Assembly (NCBI RefSeq): GCF_014648855.1
Contig: NZ_BMRX01000018.1
Location: forward strand, 83,050 to 147,049
Direction of reading: 5' to 3'
Length of the DNA: 64,000 bases
DNA from: Streptomyces parvulus
GTDB taxonomy: Bacteria > Actinomycetota > Actinomycetes > Streptomycetales > Streptomycetaceae
This document shows, one piece after another, positions 53,868 through 62,891 of this stretch. The position numbers and the translations under genes are program-made. The notes under the pieces are model-generated. The model ran no database searches and had not been told where the DNA came from. It saw only the letters and a list, made by a program, of their open reading frames with translations. The number at the start of each line of letters is the position of its first letter. Positions within the stretch are counted from its first letter, which is position 1.

Positions 53868-54562
53868 GACCGCGCCTCCAGCAGAGCGGGAGCGCTGTAG
53901 CGCCCACTGGCCGGCCGCTCCTCCAGCAGCCGCAGGAGCGCCGGCACGACCCCCGCCGGAGCGGGCCTCGGACCGTCGTCGTCCGGTACGGCCGCCGCGT
54001 ACAGATCGGTGGCCATGTCCCCCGGATCCACCGCCCAGACCCGCAGCCCCGGCTCCTCGACGCCCAGCACCGCCGCCAGCTGGTCCAGCGCCGCCTTGGA
54101 CGCCCCGTAGCCGCCCCAGGTCTCGTAGGCCTCGGCCGCCGCGTCCGAGCTGATCGTCAGCACCGCCCCCGCCGGAGCGGCCCGCAGCGCCGGCAGCGCC
54201 TCCCGGACCAGGCCCAGCGCGGCCACGACGTTCACCTCCAGAGCCCGGCGCAGCCCGTCCAGCGGCAGTTCCGCCAACCGCACCAGCGGCTCGGCGCCCA
54301 GCGCACTCGCGTTGCTGACCAGCAGGTCCACCCCGCCGAGCCGCCCGGCCTCGGTCACCAGACCCGTCCGGTGCCACGGATCGGTGACGTCCCCGGGCAG
54401 CGCCGCCACGCGCGTGCCGTACGCCTCCAGCGCCGCCGCCGTGTCCTTCAGCACCTCGGGCGTCCGGGCGTCGAGCACCAGGTCCCAGCCCCGTGCCGCC
54501 AGCGCCTCGGCGAGCGCTCGGCCCAGCCCCTTGGACGCTCCCGTGATGATCGCTACCGGCAT
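53864..54562 (-). CDS. SDR-family oxidoreductase coupled to the QueA-like gene
   Basis: This 232-residue Rossmann protein has ITGASKGLGRALA (about 5-17), SNASALG, catalytic Ser in TISSDAAAEAY and the YGASKAALDQLA motif with intact YxxxK. Substrate unknown. The ATG at 54562 has GGGGA upstream. It is translated just before the QueA-like gene with a 4-bp overlap, so the two probably act together. Confidence 0.87.
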   Translation of the reverse strand: MPVAIITGASKGLGRALAEALAARGWDLVLDARTPEVLKDTAAALEAYGTRVAALPGDVTDPWHRTGLVTEAGRLGGVDLLVSNASALGAEPLVRLAELPLDGLRRALEVNVVAALGLVREALPALRAAPAGAVLTISSDAAAEAYETWGGYGASKAALDQLAAVLGVEEPGLRVWAVDPGDMATDLYAAAVPDDDGPRPAPAGVVPALLRLLEERPASGRYSAPALLEARS

Positions 54563-54783
54563 GACACACGTCCCCTCGTAGTCCCCGCCGCCACCCGTCC
54601 GGCACGGCGTGATCCTCAACGTAGGAACCGGGCCCCGTCCGCCGCCTCGGGCACCGGCCCCAACCGCGCAGGGCCCTTCGCCCTAGGCCGGACGCACCGG
54701 ACCTCGGACCTAGGTCCACCGCCCCAGGCCACGGCGGTCACAGGTCCGATCCGGCCGTCACCCCCCGCCGGTACCGTGAGGAC

Positions 54784-55962
54784 ATGAGTCACGGCCCCCG
54801 GTCCGGCCTCGCCGCGGTCAGCTCCGCGCTGCTGGCCATGAGCAGGCACCTGGAGGTGCGCGACGTCCTCAAGACGATCGTCGCCTCGGCCCGCGAACTG
54901 CTCGACGCCCAGTACGCCGCCCTCGGCGTCCCCGACGACCACGGAGGCTTCGCCCAGTTCGTGGTCGACGGCGTCAGCGACGAGCAGTGGAAGGCCATCG
55001 GCCCGCTCCCGCGCCAGCACGGCATCCTCGCCGCGATGCTCCACGAGGCCACGCCCGAGCGGCTCGCCGACGTCCGGAAGGACCCGCGCTTCGGCGGCTG
55101 GCCCTCCGCACACCCCGACCTGGTGGACTTCCTGGGGCTGCCGATCCGCGACGGCGACGAGATCATCGGCGCCCTGTTCCTGGCGAACAAGGTGTGCCCT
55201 GACGCGAAGGGGGACGGGGACCCTCCGGCCCCCGGGCCCGAGGGCGGCTGCGGCTTCACGCAGGACGACGAGGAACTGCTCGGCATCCTCGCCCAGCACG
55301 CCGCGATCGCCCTCACCAACGCGCGCCTGTACGAACGCAGCCGCGAGCTGACCATCGCCGAGGAGCGCTCCCGGCTCGCCCACGAACTGCACGACGCGGT
55401 CAGCCAGAAGCTCTTCTCGCTGCGCCTGACCGCCCAGGCCGCCGCCGCCCTGGTCGACCGCGACCCGGCCCGGGCCAAGGGCGAACTCCAGCAGGTCGCC
55501 GCCCTCGCCGCGGAGGCCGCCGACGAGCTGCGCGCCGCCGTCGTGGAGCTGCGGCCCGCCGCCCTGGAGGAGGACGGCCTCGTCGCCACCCTGCGCACCC
55601 AGATCCAGGTCCTCGACCGCGCCCACTCCGCGCGCGTGACCTTCACGGGACACGGCGTCAAGGCCCTGCCTGCCGCCCAGGAGGAGGCGCTGCTGCGCGT
55701 CGCCCAGGAGGCGCTGCACAACGCCCTGCGCCACTCCGGGGCCGCACACGTCGACGTGACCCTGCACCGCGCGGCGACCGGCGCGGTACTGCGGGTCACC
55801 GACGACGGCGGCGGCTTCGACCCGCGCACCGTGCGCCGCGCGGGCCGCCACCTCGGCCTGGTCTCCATGCGCGACCGGGCCAACGGCACCGGGGGAAGAC
55901 TTACGGTGCGGTCCGAGCCCGGCAAGGGCACCACGATCGAGATGGAGGTCCCCGGTGGCTGA
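54784..55962 (+). CDS. GAF-domain sensor histidine kinase, NarL-type
   Basis: This 392-residue kinase has no membrane helix. An N-terminal GAF domain (about 20-180; DVLKTIVASARELLDAQYAALGV, LGLPIRDGDEIIGALFLANK) precedes a HisKA_3 dimerisation helix with the phospho-His in RLAHELHDAVSQKLFS and an ATPase domain (EALHNALRHSGAAHV, TDDGGGFDP, GLVSMRDRA). It overlaps the response regulator gene by 8 bp. The GAF domain lacks an obvious heme or flavin signature. Confidence 0.93.
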   Translation: MSHGPRSGLAAVSSALLAMSRHLEVRDVLKTIVASARELLDAQYAALGVPDDHGGFAQFVVDGVSDEQWKAIGPLPRQHGILAAMLHEATPERLADVRKDPRFGGWPSAHPDLVDFLGLPIRDGDEIIGALFLANKVCPDAKGDGDPPAPGPEGGCGFTQDDEELLGILAQHAAIALTNARLYERSRELTIAEERSRLAHELHDAVSQKLFSLRLTAQAAAALVDRDPARAKGELQQVAALAAEAADELRAAVVELRPAALEEDGLVATLRTQIQVLDRAHSARVTFTGHGVKALPAAQEEALLRVAQEALHNALRHSGAAHVDVTLHRAATGAVLRVTDDGGGFDPRTVRRAGRHLGLVSMRDRANGTGGRLTVRSEPGKGTTIEMEVPGG

Positions 55963-56596
55963 CGCAATCAAGGTGCTGCTCGTCGACGATCACCAAGTGG
56001 TCCGCCGGGGCCTGCGCACCTTCCTCGAGGTGCAGGACGACATCGTGGTGGTGGGGGAGGCCGCCGACGGCGCCGAGGGAGTCGACCGCGCCCAGGAACT
56101 CGGCCCCGACGTGATCCTCATGGACGTCAAGATGCCGGGCATGGACGGCGTCGACGCGCTGCGCAGACTCCGCGAGCTGGACAACCACGCACGCGTACTG
56201 GTCGTCACCAGCTTCACCGAGCAGCGCACCGTCGTCCCGGCCTTGCGCGCGGGCGCGGCGGGCTACGTCTACAAGGACGTCGACCCCGAGGCGCTGGCCG
56301 GCGCCATCCGCTCCGTCCACGCCGGCCACATCCTGCTCCAGCCCGAGGTCGCCGGCGCCCTGCTCAGCCAGGAGGAGGGCAACTCCGGCCAGGGCCGCGC
56401 GGGTTCCCTCACGGAGCGCGAGCGCGAGGTGCTGGGCCTGATCGCGGACGGGCGCTCCAACCGGGAGATCGCGCGGGCGCTGGTGCTCTCCGAGAAGACC
56501 GTCAAGACGCACGTCTCGAACATCCTCATGAAGCTCGACCTCGCGGACCGCACCCAGGCCGCGCTGTGGGCCGTGCGCCACGGCCTGACCAGCTGA
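55955..56596 (+). CDS. NarL/LuxR-type response regulator
   Basis: This 213-residue protein has a receiver domain with DDHQVVRRG, the phospho-Asp in ILMDVKMPGMDG (near 54), Thr/Ser in VVTSF and Lys in YVYKDVD, then a LuxR helix-turn-helix (LTEREREVLGLIADGRSNREIARALVLSEKTVKTHVSNIL). It is the cognate partner of the kinase upstream. Its targets are unknown; the chaplin gene 135 bp downstream is in the same direction. Confidence 0.95.
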   Translation: MADAIKVLLVDDHQVVRRGLRTFLEVQDDIVVVGEAADGAEGVDRAQELGPDVILMDVKMPGMDGVDALRRLRELDNHARVLVVTSFTEQRTVVPALRAGAAGYVYKDVDPEALAGAIRSVHAGHILLQPEVAGALLSQEEGNSGQGRAGSLTEREREVLGLIADGRSNREIARALVLSEKTVKTHVSNILMKLDLADRTQAALWAVRHGLTS

Positions 56597-56731
56597 CGGA
56601 AGGTTCCCCTCCGGTCGGAGATTCATACCGTCGTGGGAATGTCCCCCGTATGGCGCATCCTCCGGGCGGCCCGGGCGTTCTCCAGTGCGTGCCGCGGCGA
56701 CTGCCGCGGCGATCGCAAGGAGGGCTTGTAA

Positions 56732-56977
56732 GTGAAGAACCTGAAGAAGGCAGCGGCCGTGACGATGGTGGCCGGCGGACTGATCGCCGCCGGCGTGGGC
56801 ATGGCCTCCGCCACCGACGGCTCCCACGCCCACGGCGAGGCCATCGGCTCCCCGGGCGTCGCCTCCGGCAACCTGGTCCAGGCGCCGATCCACATCCCGG
56901 TCAACGCCGTCGGCAACAGCGTCAACGTCATCGGCGTCCTGAACCCGGCCTTCGGCAACCTGGGTCTCAACCGCTGA
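56732..56977 (+). CDS. chpE: short chaplin lacking cysteines (ChpE type)
   Basis: This 81-residue protein has a signal peptide (KKAAAVTMVAGGLIAAGVGMASA) and one chaplin domain (SPGVASGNLVQAPIHIPVNAVGNSVNVIGVLNPAFGN). It has no Cys, the distinguishing trait of ChpE among S. coelicolor chaplins. Chaplins assemble into amyloid-like surfactant films that let aerial hyphae leave the medium. The start is GTG with AAGGAGGG 10 bp upstream. A hairpin follows. Confidence 0.93.
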   Translation: MKNLKKAAAVTMVAGGLIAAGVGMASATDGSHAHGEAIGSPGVASGNLVQAPIHIPVNAVGNSVNVIGVLNPAFGNLGLNR

Positions 56978-56999
56978 CCCGGGCCGTCAACGATGCCTG

Positions 57000-57026
57000 C
57001 GGCCTCCCGGGCTCCCCGGGAGGCCG
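57000..57026 (+). terminator. terminator after chpE
   Basis: An 11-bp stem, CGGCCTCCCGG with its complement, closes a 5-nt loop, 23 bp after the chpE stop. Confidence 0.8.
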
Positions 57027-57036
57027 ACCGGCACCA

Positions 57037-57108
57037 ACCAGCCCGTCCGGCGTTTGAGGACGAGGCCGTTCAGGCCGAAAGCGGGGTCCGGGGGCGCAGC
57101 CCCCAGGT
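57037..57108. repeat. common Streptomyces interspersed intergenic repeat
   Basis: The unit beginning CCAGCCCGTCCGGCGTTTGA and ending in the hairpin GGGGGCGCAGCCCCC is one I recall from many Streptomyces intergenic regions. It lies between chpE and the convergent gene. Its function is unknown; the terminal hairpin may help termination. Confidence 0.65.
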
Positions 57109-57148
57109 GGCCCACACCAGCGCCGGGTAAACGGTGAGGGCGGTCACC

Positions 57149-57931
57149 TCATCCCCGCCCCCGCTCCTCCACAACGGAGTTGTACGCCGCGACCTGCGCC
57201 CGCCGAGCCGTCCGCTCCACGGGCCGCAGTGCCTCCCCCCGCGCCGCCATCTCGGACGCGCTCACCGCACCACCGTGACCGTTCTCATACGCGAGCGACA
57301 CCAGCGCCCCCACCCGCTGCGCCAACTCCAGCACCCGCACCGCCCGCGGCGGATACCCCGGCGCCAGCACTTCCCGGCCCCGCTCGGCCCGCGCCCGGTA
57401 CGCCGCGACCGCCGCCTCGGCGACCGGCCCCGACCCGGCGACGTCCAGCCGCGTCAGCACCTCCGTGGCATCCCGCAGCGCCTCCGCCAGCTCCCGCTCC
57501 GCCTCCCCGAGCGAGGGCACGTCCGCGGGCGGCGCCTCCCGCACCGGCAGGCAGTGCCAGACCACCTCGACGTGCACATCACCCTCGGGCCCGGCCTCGT
57601 GCACCTCGGGCACCAGCCCCACCGCCGCACCGTGACAGACCACGGCCTCCTCCGCCTCCAGCGCCCGCGCGTTGAAGTCCGGGGGCCCGCTCAGGCCCAG
57701 CGGATGCCCCGGCGCGGGCAGCGCGACCCGCAGCCCCGTCGCCCCGAGCGCCCGCAGCCGGCCGAGCGCCAGCGTGAGACCGACGGGCGCCGGTTCGCCC
57801 GGCAGCCCCTCCACCCGGTGCACCGCGTCCTCCCCGACGATCGCCACCGCGGCGTCATCAGGCGAGACCATTCCGGCAATAAGGGCATTTCCCCAGGCGG
57901 CAAGGCGCCCTGCGCGTGGTTCCGAGAGCAT
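57149..57931 (-). CDS. conserved hypothetical protein
   Basis: This 260-residue protein has no signal peptide or membrane helix and no recognised domain. It begins LSEPRAGRLAAWGNALIAG and has an Ala/Glu-rich helical second half (about 150-255). The hydrophobic pattern GLTLALGRLRALGATGLRVALPAPGHPLG looks like part of an alpha/beta fold. The ATG at 57931 is 151 bp from the divergent ABC gene. Confidence 0.7.
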   Translation of the reverse strand: MLSEPRAGRLAAWGNALIAGMVSPDDAAVAIVGEDAVHRVEGLPGEPAPVGLTLALGRLRALGATGLRVALPAPGHPLGLSGPPDFNARALEAEEAVVCHGAAVGLVPEVHEAGPEGDVHVEVVWHCLPVREAPPADVPSLGEAERELAEALRDATEVLTRLDVAGSGPVAEAAVAAYRARAERGREVLAPGYPPRAVRVLELAQRVGALVSLAYENGHGGAVSASEMAARGEALRPVERTARRAQVAAYNSVVEERGRG

Positions 57932-58082
57932 GCCCCCACCCTAAGGACCGGACCGATGGAACGGTGACGCCGACCGGTGGCGTAGATTTCCTGGAGGGCC
58001 TGCGCCCACCGGCGCGGCGGCCCGAGCCAAGGCGTACGCGACAGCCGAGACCGGCCACAATGCAAGGGGAGACAACGCGCTC

Positions 58083-58880
<798 letters not shown>

Positions 58881-58934
58881 CCCGCCCCCCGTGCGCCCTG
58901 TCCCCGGCCCACCCCGCGGACCTACCATGACCAC

Positions 58935-59366
58935 GTGAACGACATCGACGCATGGGTGTGGTGGCTCGTCGCCGCGGCAGCGCTCGGAATCCCGCTCGTC
59001 GTGACCGCGATGCCGGAGTTCGGGATGTTCGCCGTCGGGGCCGTCGCCGCAGCCCTGGCCTCCGGGTTCGGCGCAGACATCGTCGTCCAGGTCCTCGTCT
59101 TCGTCGTCGTATCGGTCGCGCTCATCGCGGTCGTACGGCCCGTAGCCGCCCGGCACCGCTCCCAACAGCCCCAACTGGCAACGGGAGTCGACGCCCTGAA
59201 GGGCAGACAGGCCGTCGTCCTGGAGCGGGTCGACGGGTCCGGCGGCCGGATCAAACTCGCGGGCGAGATCTGGTCGGCCCGCGCGCTGGACACCGGGCGC
59301 GCCTTCGAGGCCGGCGAGGAAGTCGACGTCGTGGACATCGAGGGGGCCACGGCGATCATCATGTGA
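58935..59366 (+). CDS. NfeD-like membrane protein
   Basis: This 143-residue protein has three hydrophobic segments (WVWWLVAAAALGIPLVVTAM, GMFAVGAVAAALASGFG, VVQVLVFVVVSVALIAVV) and a C-terminal OB-fold domain (LKGRQAVVLERVDGSGGRIKLAGEIWSARAL). Such short NfeD proteins partner SPFH proteins, and one lies next downstream. The start is GTG at 58935. Confidence 0.88.
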   Translation: MNDIDAWVWWLVAAAALGIPLVVTAMPEFGMFAVGAVAAALASGFGADIVVQVLVFVVVSVALIAVVRPVAARHRSQQPQLATGVDALKGRQAVVLERVDGSGGRIKLAGEIWSARALDTGRAFEAGEEVDVVDIEGATAIIM

Positions 59367-59508
59367 CCTCGCCGCGCACAACTGGCCCGAACGGACCCCG
59401 AGTCGCGCGACGGTCTGTCAGACTCGACCAGCAAGATCCTCAACACCCGTAAGATCAGCAGTAGTCAGGGTCAGAGAACAGGGTCGGAGAAGGGGACGGA
59501 CAACCACG

Positions 59509-60453
59509 ATGGAACCGGTCATCATCGTCTTGATCATCCTGGTGGTGTTGGTCTTCATCGCCCTGATCAAGACCATCCAGGTCATCCCGCAGGCCAGCGC
59601 CGCCATCGTCGAGCGCTTCGGCCGCTACACGCGGACACTGAACGCGGGCCTCAACATCGTCGTCCCGTTCATCGACACCATCCGCAACCGCATCGACCTG
59701 CGCGAACAGGTCGTCCCCTTCCCGCCGCAGCCGGTCATCACCCAGGACAACCTGGTCGTCAACATCGACACCGTCATCTACTACCAGGTGACCGACGCCC
59801 GCGCCGCGACCTACGAGGTGGCCAGCTACATCCAGGCCATCGAGCAGCTCACCGTCACCACTCTGCGCAACATCATCGGCGGTATGGACCTGGAGCGGAC
59901 CCTGACCTCCCGCGAGGAGATCAACGCGGCCCTGCGCGGCGTCCTCGACGAGGCCACCGGCAAGTGGGGCATCCGCGTCAACCGCGTGGAGCTCAAGGCC
60001 ATCGAACCGCCCACCTCCATCCAGGACTCGATGGAGAAGCAGATGCGCGCCGACCGCGACAAGCGCGCCGCCATCCTCCAGGCCGAAGGTGTCCGGCAGT
60101 CCGAGATCCTGCGCGCCGAGGGCGAGAAGCAGTCCCAGATCCTGCGGGCCGAGGGTGAGGCCAAAGCGGCCGCCCTGCGAGCCGAGGGCGAGGCCCAGGC
60201 CGTGCGCACGGTCTTCGAGGCCATCCACGCCGGCGACCCGGACCAGAAGCTCCTCTCCTACCAGTACCTCCAGATGCTCCCGAAGATCGCCGAGGGCGAC
60301 GCCAACAAGCTCTGGATCGTCCCCAGCGAGATCGGCGACGCCCTCAAGGGCCTCTCCGGAGCCATGGGCAACCTCGGCGGCCTGGGCGGAGGAGGCAACG
60401 GCAGCCCCGGCGTCCCCGCCCAGGAACGCCGGGAGAAGCCGACGATCGACTAG
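59509..60453 (+). CDS. SPFH (stomatin/prohibitin-like) protein
   Basis: This 314-residue protein has one N-terminal membrane helix (VIIVLIILVVLVFIALI), the SPFH domain (about 25-190; QASAAIVERFGRYTRTLNAGLNIVVPFID) and a coiled-coil with repeats of RAEGEK/RAEGEA (about 195-240), then a Gly-rich tail. SPFH proteins organise membrane microdomains. It forms a pair with the NfeD gene. Its TAG stop lies in the CTAG target duplication of the adjacent MITE. Confidence 0.92.
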   Translation: MEPVIIVLIILVVLVFIALIKTIQVIPQASAAIVERFGRYTRTLNAGLNIVVPFIDTIRNRIDLREQVVPFPPQPVITQDNLVVNIDTVIYYQVTDARAATYEVASYIQAIEQLTVTTLRNIIGGMDLERTLTSREEINAALRGVLDEATGKWGIRVNRVELKAIEPPTSIQDSMEKQMRADRDKRAAILQAEGVRQSEILRAEGEKQSQILRAEGEAKAAALRAEGEAQAVRTVFEAIHAGDPDQKLLSYQYLQMLPKIAEGDANKLWIVPSEIGDALKGLSGAMGNLGGLGGGGNGSPGVPAQERREKPTID

Positions 60454-60655
60454 GGCCTGTCTGACAATTCCCGTCGTCGCCCGGAGGGCGGCCTTGCGTC
60501 GTCAGGTGCGTGCTCTCGCCGTGCCGGGCGTCGAGCCTCGTACTGGATGTACTTGGCTCTGCGCCCGGCACGGCGAGAGTGCGTGCATGGCGGCGCGAGG
60601 CTGGGGGCACCTCCCGGCCGGAGGCTGGGGGAGGGAATTGTCAGACATGCCCTAG
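60450..60655. mobile_element. MITE-like element with CTAG target duplication
   Basis: Terminal inverted repeats of 22 bp (60451-60472 and 60633-60654, one mismatch) read TAGGGCCTGTCTGACAATTC inward, and CTAG is present at both ends. The element is about 200 bp, with no ORF of its own. Inside is an 18-bp hairpin (arms 60513-60530 and 60562-60579). TIR type and CTAG target fit an IS5-family-mobilised MITE. It separates the SPFH gene from the convergent HNH gene. Confidence 0.78.
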
Positions 60656-60666
60656 CGGCGCGGCCG

Positions 60667-61173
60667 TCACGCCGCGTCCAGCACCAACCACTCCGGCAGC
60701 GCCTCGAAGTCGTCCCGGGCCAGTGCCAGCAGCATCGCATCGGCGGGCGTCGGCTCGAACGGCTCCCGAAGCAACGGCATCCCCGCCTGCTCGGGCGTCC
60801 GGTTCGCCTTGCGGTGATTGTCCTCGGCGCACGAGGCCACCGTGTTCAGCCAGGAGTCCTGCCCACCGTGCGACCTCGGCACCACGTGGTCGACGGTCGT
60901 CGCCCGCCGGCCGCAGTACGCGCACCGGTGCCGGTCCCGGACCAGCACACCCCGCCTGGACCAGGGAGCGCGTCTTCGAAACGGCACCCGTACGTACTGG
61001 CACAGCCTGATCACCCGGGGCGCGGGTATGTCGAGCGCCGCTCCGCGCATCCGCAGGGAGGGGTGGGCCTGCTCGACGACGGCCTTGTCCTGGAGCACCA
61101 GAACGACGGCTCGGTTCAACGTCACCGTCGACAACGGCTCGAAGCTCGCGTTCAGCACCAGCGTGTCCCGCAT
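60667..61173 (-). CDS. HNH endonuclease-domain protein
   Basis: This 168-residue protein has MRDTLVLNASFEPLSTVTLNRA at the start, then VRDRHRCAYCGRRATTVDHVVPRSHGGQDSWLNTVASCAEDNHRKANRTPEQAGMPL: the HNH fold with CxxC zinc site and DHVVP His. This widespread actinobacterial single-domain HNH family has unknown cellular role. The ATG at 61173 has GGAGGTGGG upstream; longer frames add no conserved sequence. Confidence 0.88.
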   Translation of the reverse strand: MRDTLVLNASFEPLSTVTLNRAVVLVLQDKAVVEQAHPSLRMRGAALDIPAPRVIRLCQYVRVPFRRRAPWSRRGVLVRDRHRCAYCGRRATTVDHVVPRSHGGQDSWLNTVASCAEDNHRKANRTPEQAGMPLLREPFEPTPADAMLLALARDDFEALPEWLVLDAA

Positions 61174-61312
61174 ACCAGCCCACCTCCCGTGTGCCACCGG
61201 CCCACCCCCTGGCGGGCTGGGATCAACTCTGGCCGGGCACGCCGAGATGGACAACGCAATATCCGCTGTTCCAGGGGCGACGATCCCCCCCCGCCACCCC
61301 TGGCAACAAAAA

Positions 61313-61350
61313 TGCCCGCCCCTGATCCATTCCAAGACCTGGGGCGGGCA
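61313..61350 (-). terminator. terminator after the PEBP-family gene
   Basis: TGCCCGCCCC and GGGGCGGGCA form a 10-bp stem on the minus strand, followed by TTTTTG, the classic U-tract pattern, 26 bp after the stop at 61376. Confidence 0.85.
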
Positions 61351-61375
61351 AACGTTCCATGAACGCTCGGAACGC

Positions 61376-61915
61376 TCAGCTGTCCGCGGGAATCTCGTAC
61401 TCCCCGATCAGCTGGGCGCGCCCGATGGTGTGGAAGCGCAGATTGAAGCCGACGAACGCCGGGCTCGCCTCCGCGTCCGGGCCGAGCTTCTCCTGGTCCA
61501 CGGCGTACACGGTGAACACGTAGCGGTGCGGCCCGTCACCGGGCGGCGGGGCGGCCCCGCCGAACTCCCTGGTGCCGTAGTCGTTGCGCGTCTGTACGGC
61601 CCCCTGGGGGAGCCCCTCGAACGCGCCGCTGCCCGCACCCACCGGCAGCTCGGTCACCGACGCCGGGATGTCGAACACCACCCAGTGCCAGAACCCGCTG
61701 CCCGTCGGGGCGTCCGGGTCGTAGCAGGTCACGGCGAAGCTCTTGGTCCCGGCGGGGAAGCCCTCCCACCGCAGCTGCGGAGAGGTGTTGCCGGCCGCGT
61801 GGACCTGAGCGTCCTTGAGCGTCCCGCCCTCCTGGACGTCGTCACTCGTGACCGTGAACGACGGCACGGGCGGGTGGAAGTCATGGGGGAGCGGACGCCG
61901 CTTCAGCTCGGTCAC
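61376..61915 (-). CDS. YbhB/YbcL family (PEBP, Raf-kinase-inhibitor-like) protein
   Basis: This 179-residue protein has the PEBP motifs: AAGNTSPQLRWEGFPAGTKSFAVTCYDPDAPTGSGFWHWVVFDIPA and NDYGTREFGGAAPPPGDGPHRYVFTVYAVD. It has no signal peptide. The family binds phosphate-bearing ligands; cellular role in bacteria is unclear. The start is GTG with AGGAGG 8 bp before it. Confidence 0.93.
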   Translation of the reverse strand: MTELKRRPLPHDFHPPVPSFTVTSDDVQEGGTLKDAQVHAAGNTSPQLRWEGFPAGTKSFAVTCYDPDAPTGSGFWHWVVFDIPASVTELPVGAGSGAFEGLPQGAVQTRNDYGTREFGGAAPPPGDGPHRYVFTVYAVDQEKLGPDAEASPAFVGFNLRFHTIGRAQLIGEYEIPADS

Positions 61916-61964
61916 CTCGGTACCTCCTGAATGTCTGGTGCAGAGATGACCGAGCCTAGATCCA

Positions 61965-62747
61965 TCAGAACCAGTTGCGCTTGCTGCCGACCTCGGACAG
62001 CCACTGGTTGAGGTACGCCGTCCAGTCGGTGCCCTGGTAGTCGTTCAGCCCCACCTTGAAGGAGCGGAAGGTGTCGCTGCCCTCGCTGAACAGCCCCGGC
62101 TTCTTGTCCATCTCCAGGACGACGTCCATCGCCTGCGCGTCGGCCACGAAGCTCAGCTCGACCTGGTTCAGACCCCGGTACTGCTGGGGCGGCAGGAACT
62201 CGATCTCCTGGTAGAAGGGCAGCTGCTGCCGCGTGCCCCGGATGTGGCCGCGCTCCATGTCGGCGCTCTTGAAGCGGAAGCCCAGTCCGATGAACGCGTC
62301 CAGGATCGCCTTCTGCGCCGGCAGCGGATGCACGTTGATCGGGTCCAGGTCACCGGAGTCCACGGCACGCGCGATCTCCAGCTCCGTGGTGACCCCGATG
62401 TTCATCCCGCGCAGCGCCTGCCCGTCGATCATCGTGATCGGGGTCTCCCAGGGGATCTCCAGACCGAACGGCACCGCGTGCACGGCGCCCGCCTTGAGCT
62501 GGAAGGCGCCACCGAGCCGCACCTTGGTGAACTCGATGTCCTGCTTGTACTCCTGGTCGCCGCTCTCCACCTCGACCTTGGCCTGGAGCCCGACGGACAG
62601 TCCCTCGATCTCCTGGTCGACGGACCCGCCCTGGATCCTCACCTCGCCCTGGACGACACCCCCCGGAACGACGTTGACCTCGTTGAGCACGGTCTCGACC
62701 GAAGCCCCGCCGGCCCCCAGGCTCGCGAGCAGCTTCTTGAACGCCAT
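61965..62747 (-). CDS. Spo0M-family (arrestin-like) sporulation control protein
   Basis: This 260-residue protein is all-beta, starting FKKLLASLGAGGASVETVLNEVNVVPGGVVQGEV and ending TDWTAYLNQWLSEVG. It matches Spo0M, an arrestin-fold cytosolic protein that influences sporulation in Bacillus. The effect in Streptomyces is not settled. The ATG at 62747 has GAGAGGG upstream. It is followed by the PEBP-family gene. Confidence 0.88.
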   Translation of the reverse strand: MAFKKLLASLGAGGASVETVLNEVNVVPGGVVQGEVRIQGGSVDQEIEGLSVGLQAKVEVESGDQEYKQDIEFTKVRLGGAFQLKAGAVHAVPFGLEIPWETPITMIDGQALRGMNIGVTTELEIARAVDSGDLDPINVHPLPAQKAILDAFIGLGFRFKSADMERGHIRGTRQQLPFYQEIEFLPPQQYRGLNQVELSFVADAQAMDVVLEMDKKPGLFSEGSDTFRSFKVGLNDYQGTDWTAYLNQWLSEVGSKRNWF

Positions 62748-62891
62748 GTGTCTCCCTCTCCAGGCTTGCGTGTGAACCCTTGATCCCTACAAACGCGATC
62801 CGGCCGTGGCCGGTTCCGCGCCACACACTGGCAAGCCGGACGCCCCATGGCCACCCCGCGCACGGACCCGGCTGCGTTACGCTCGGACGGC

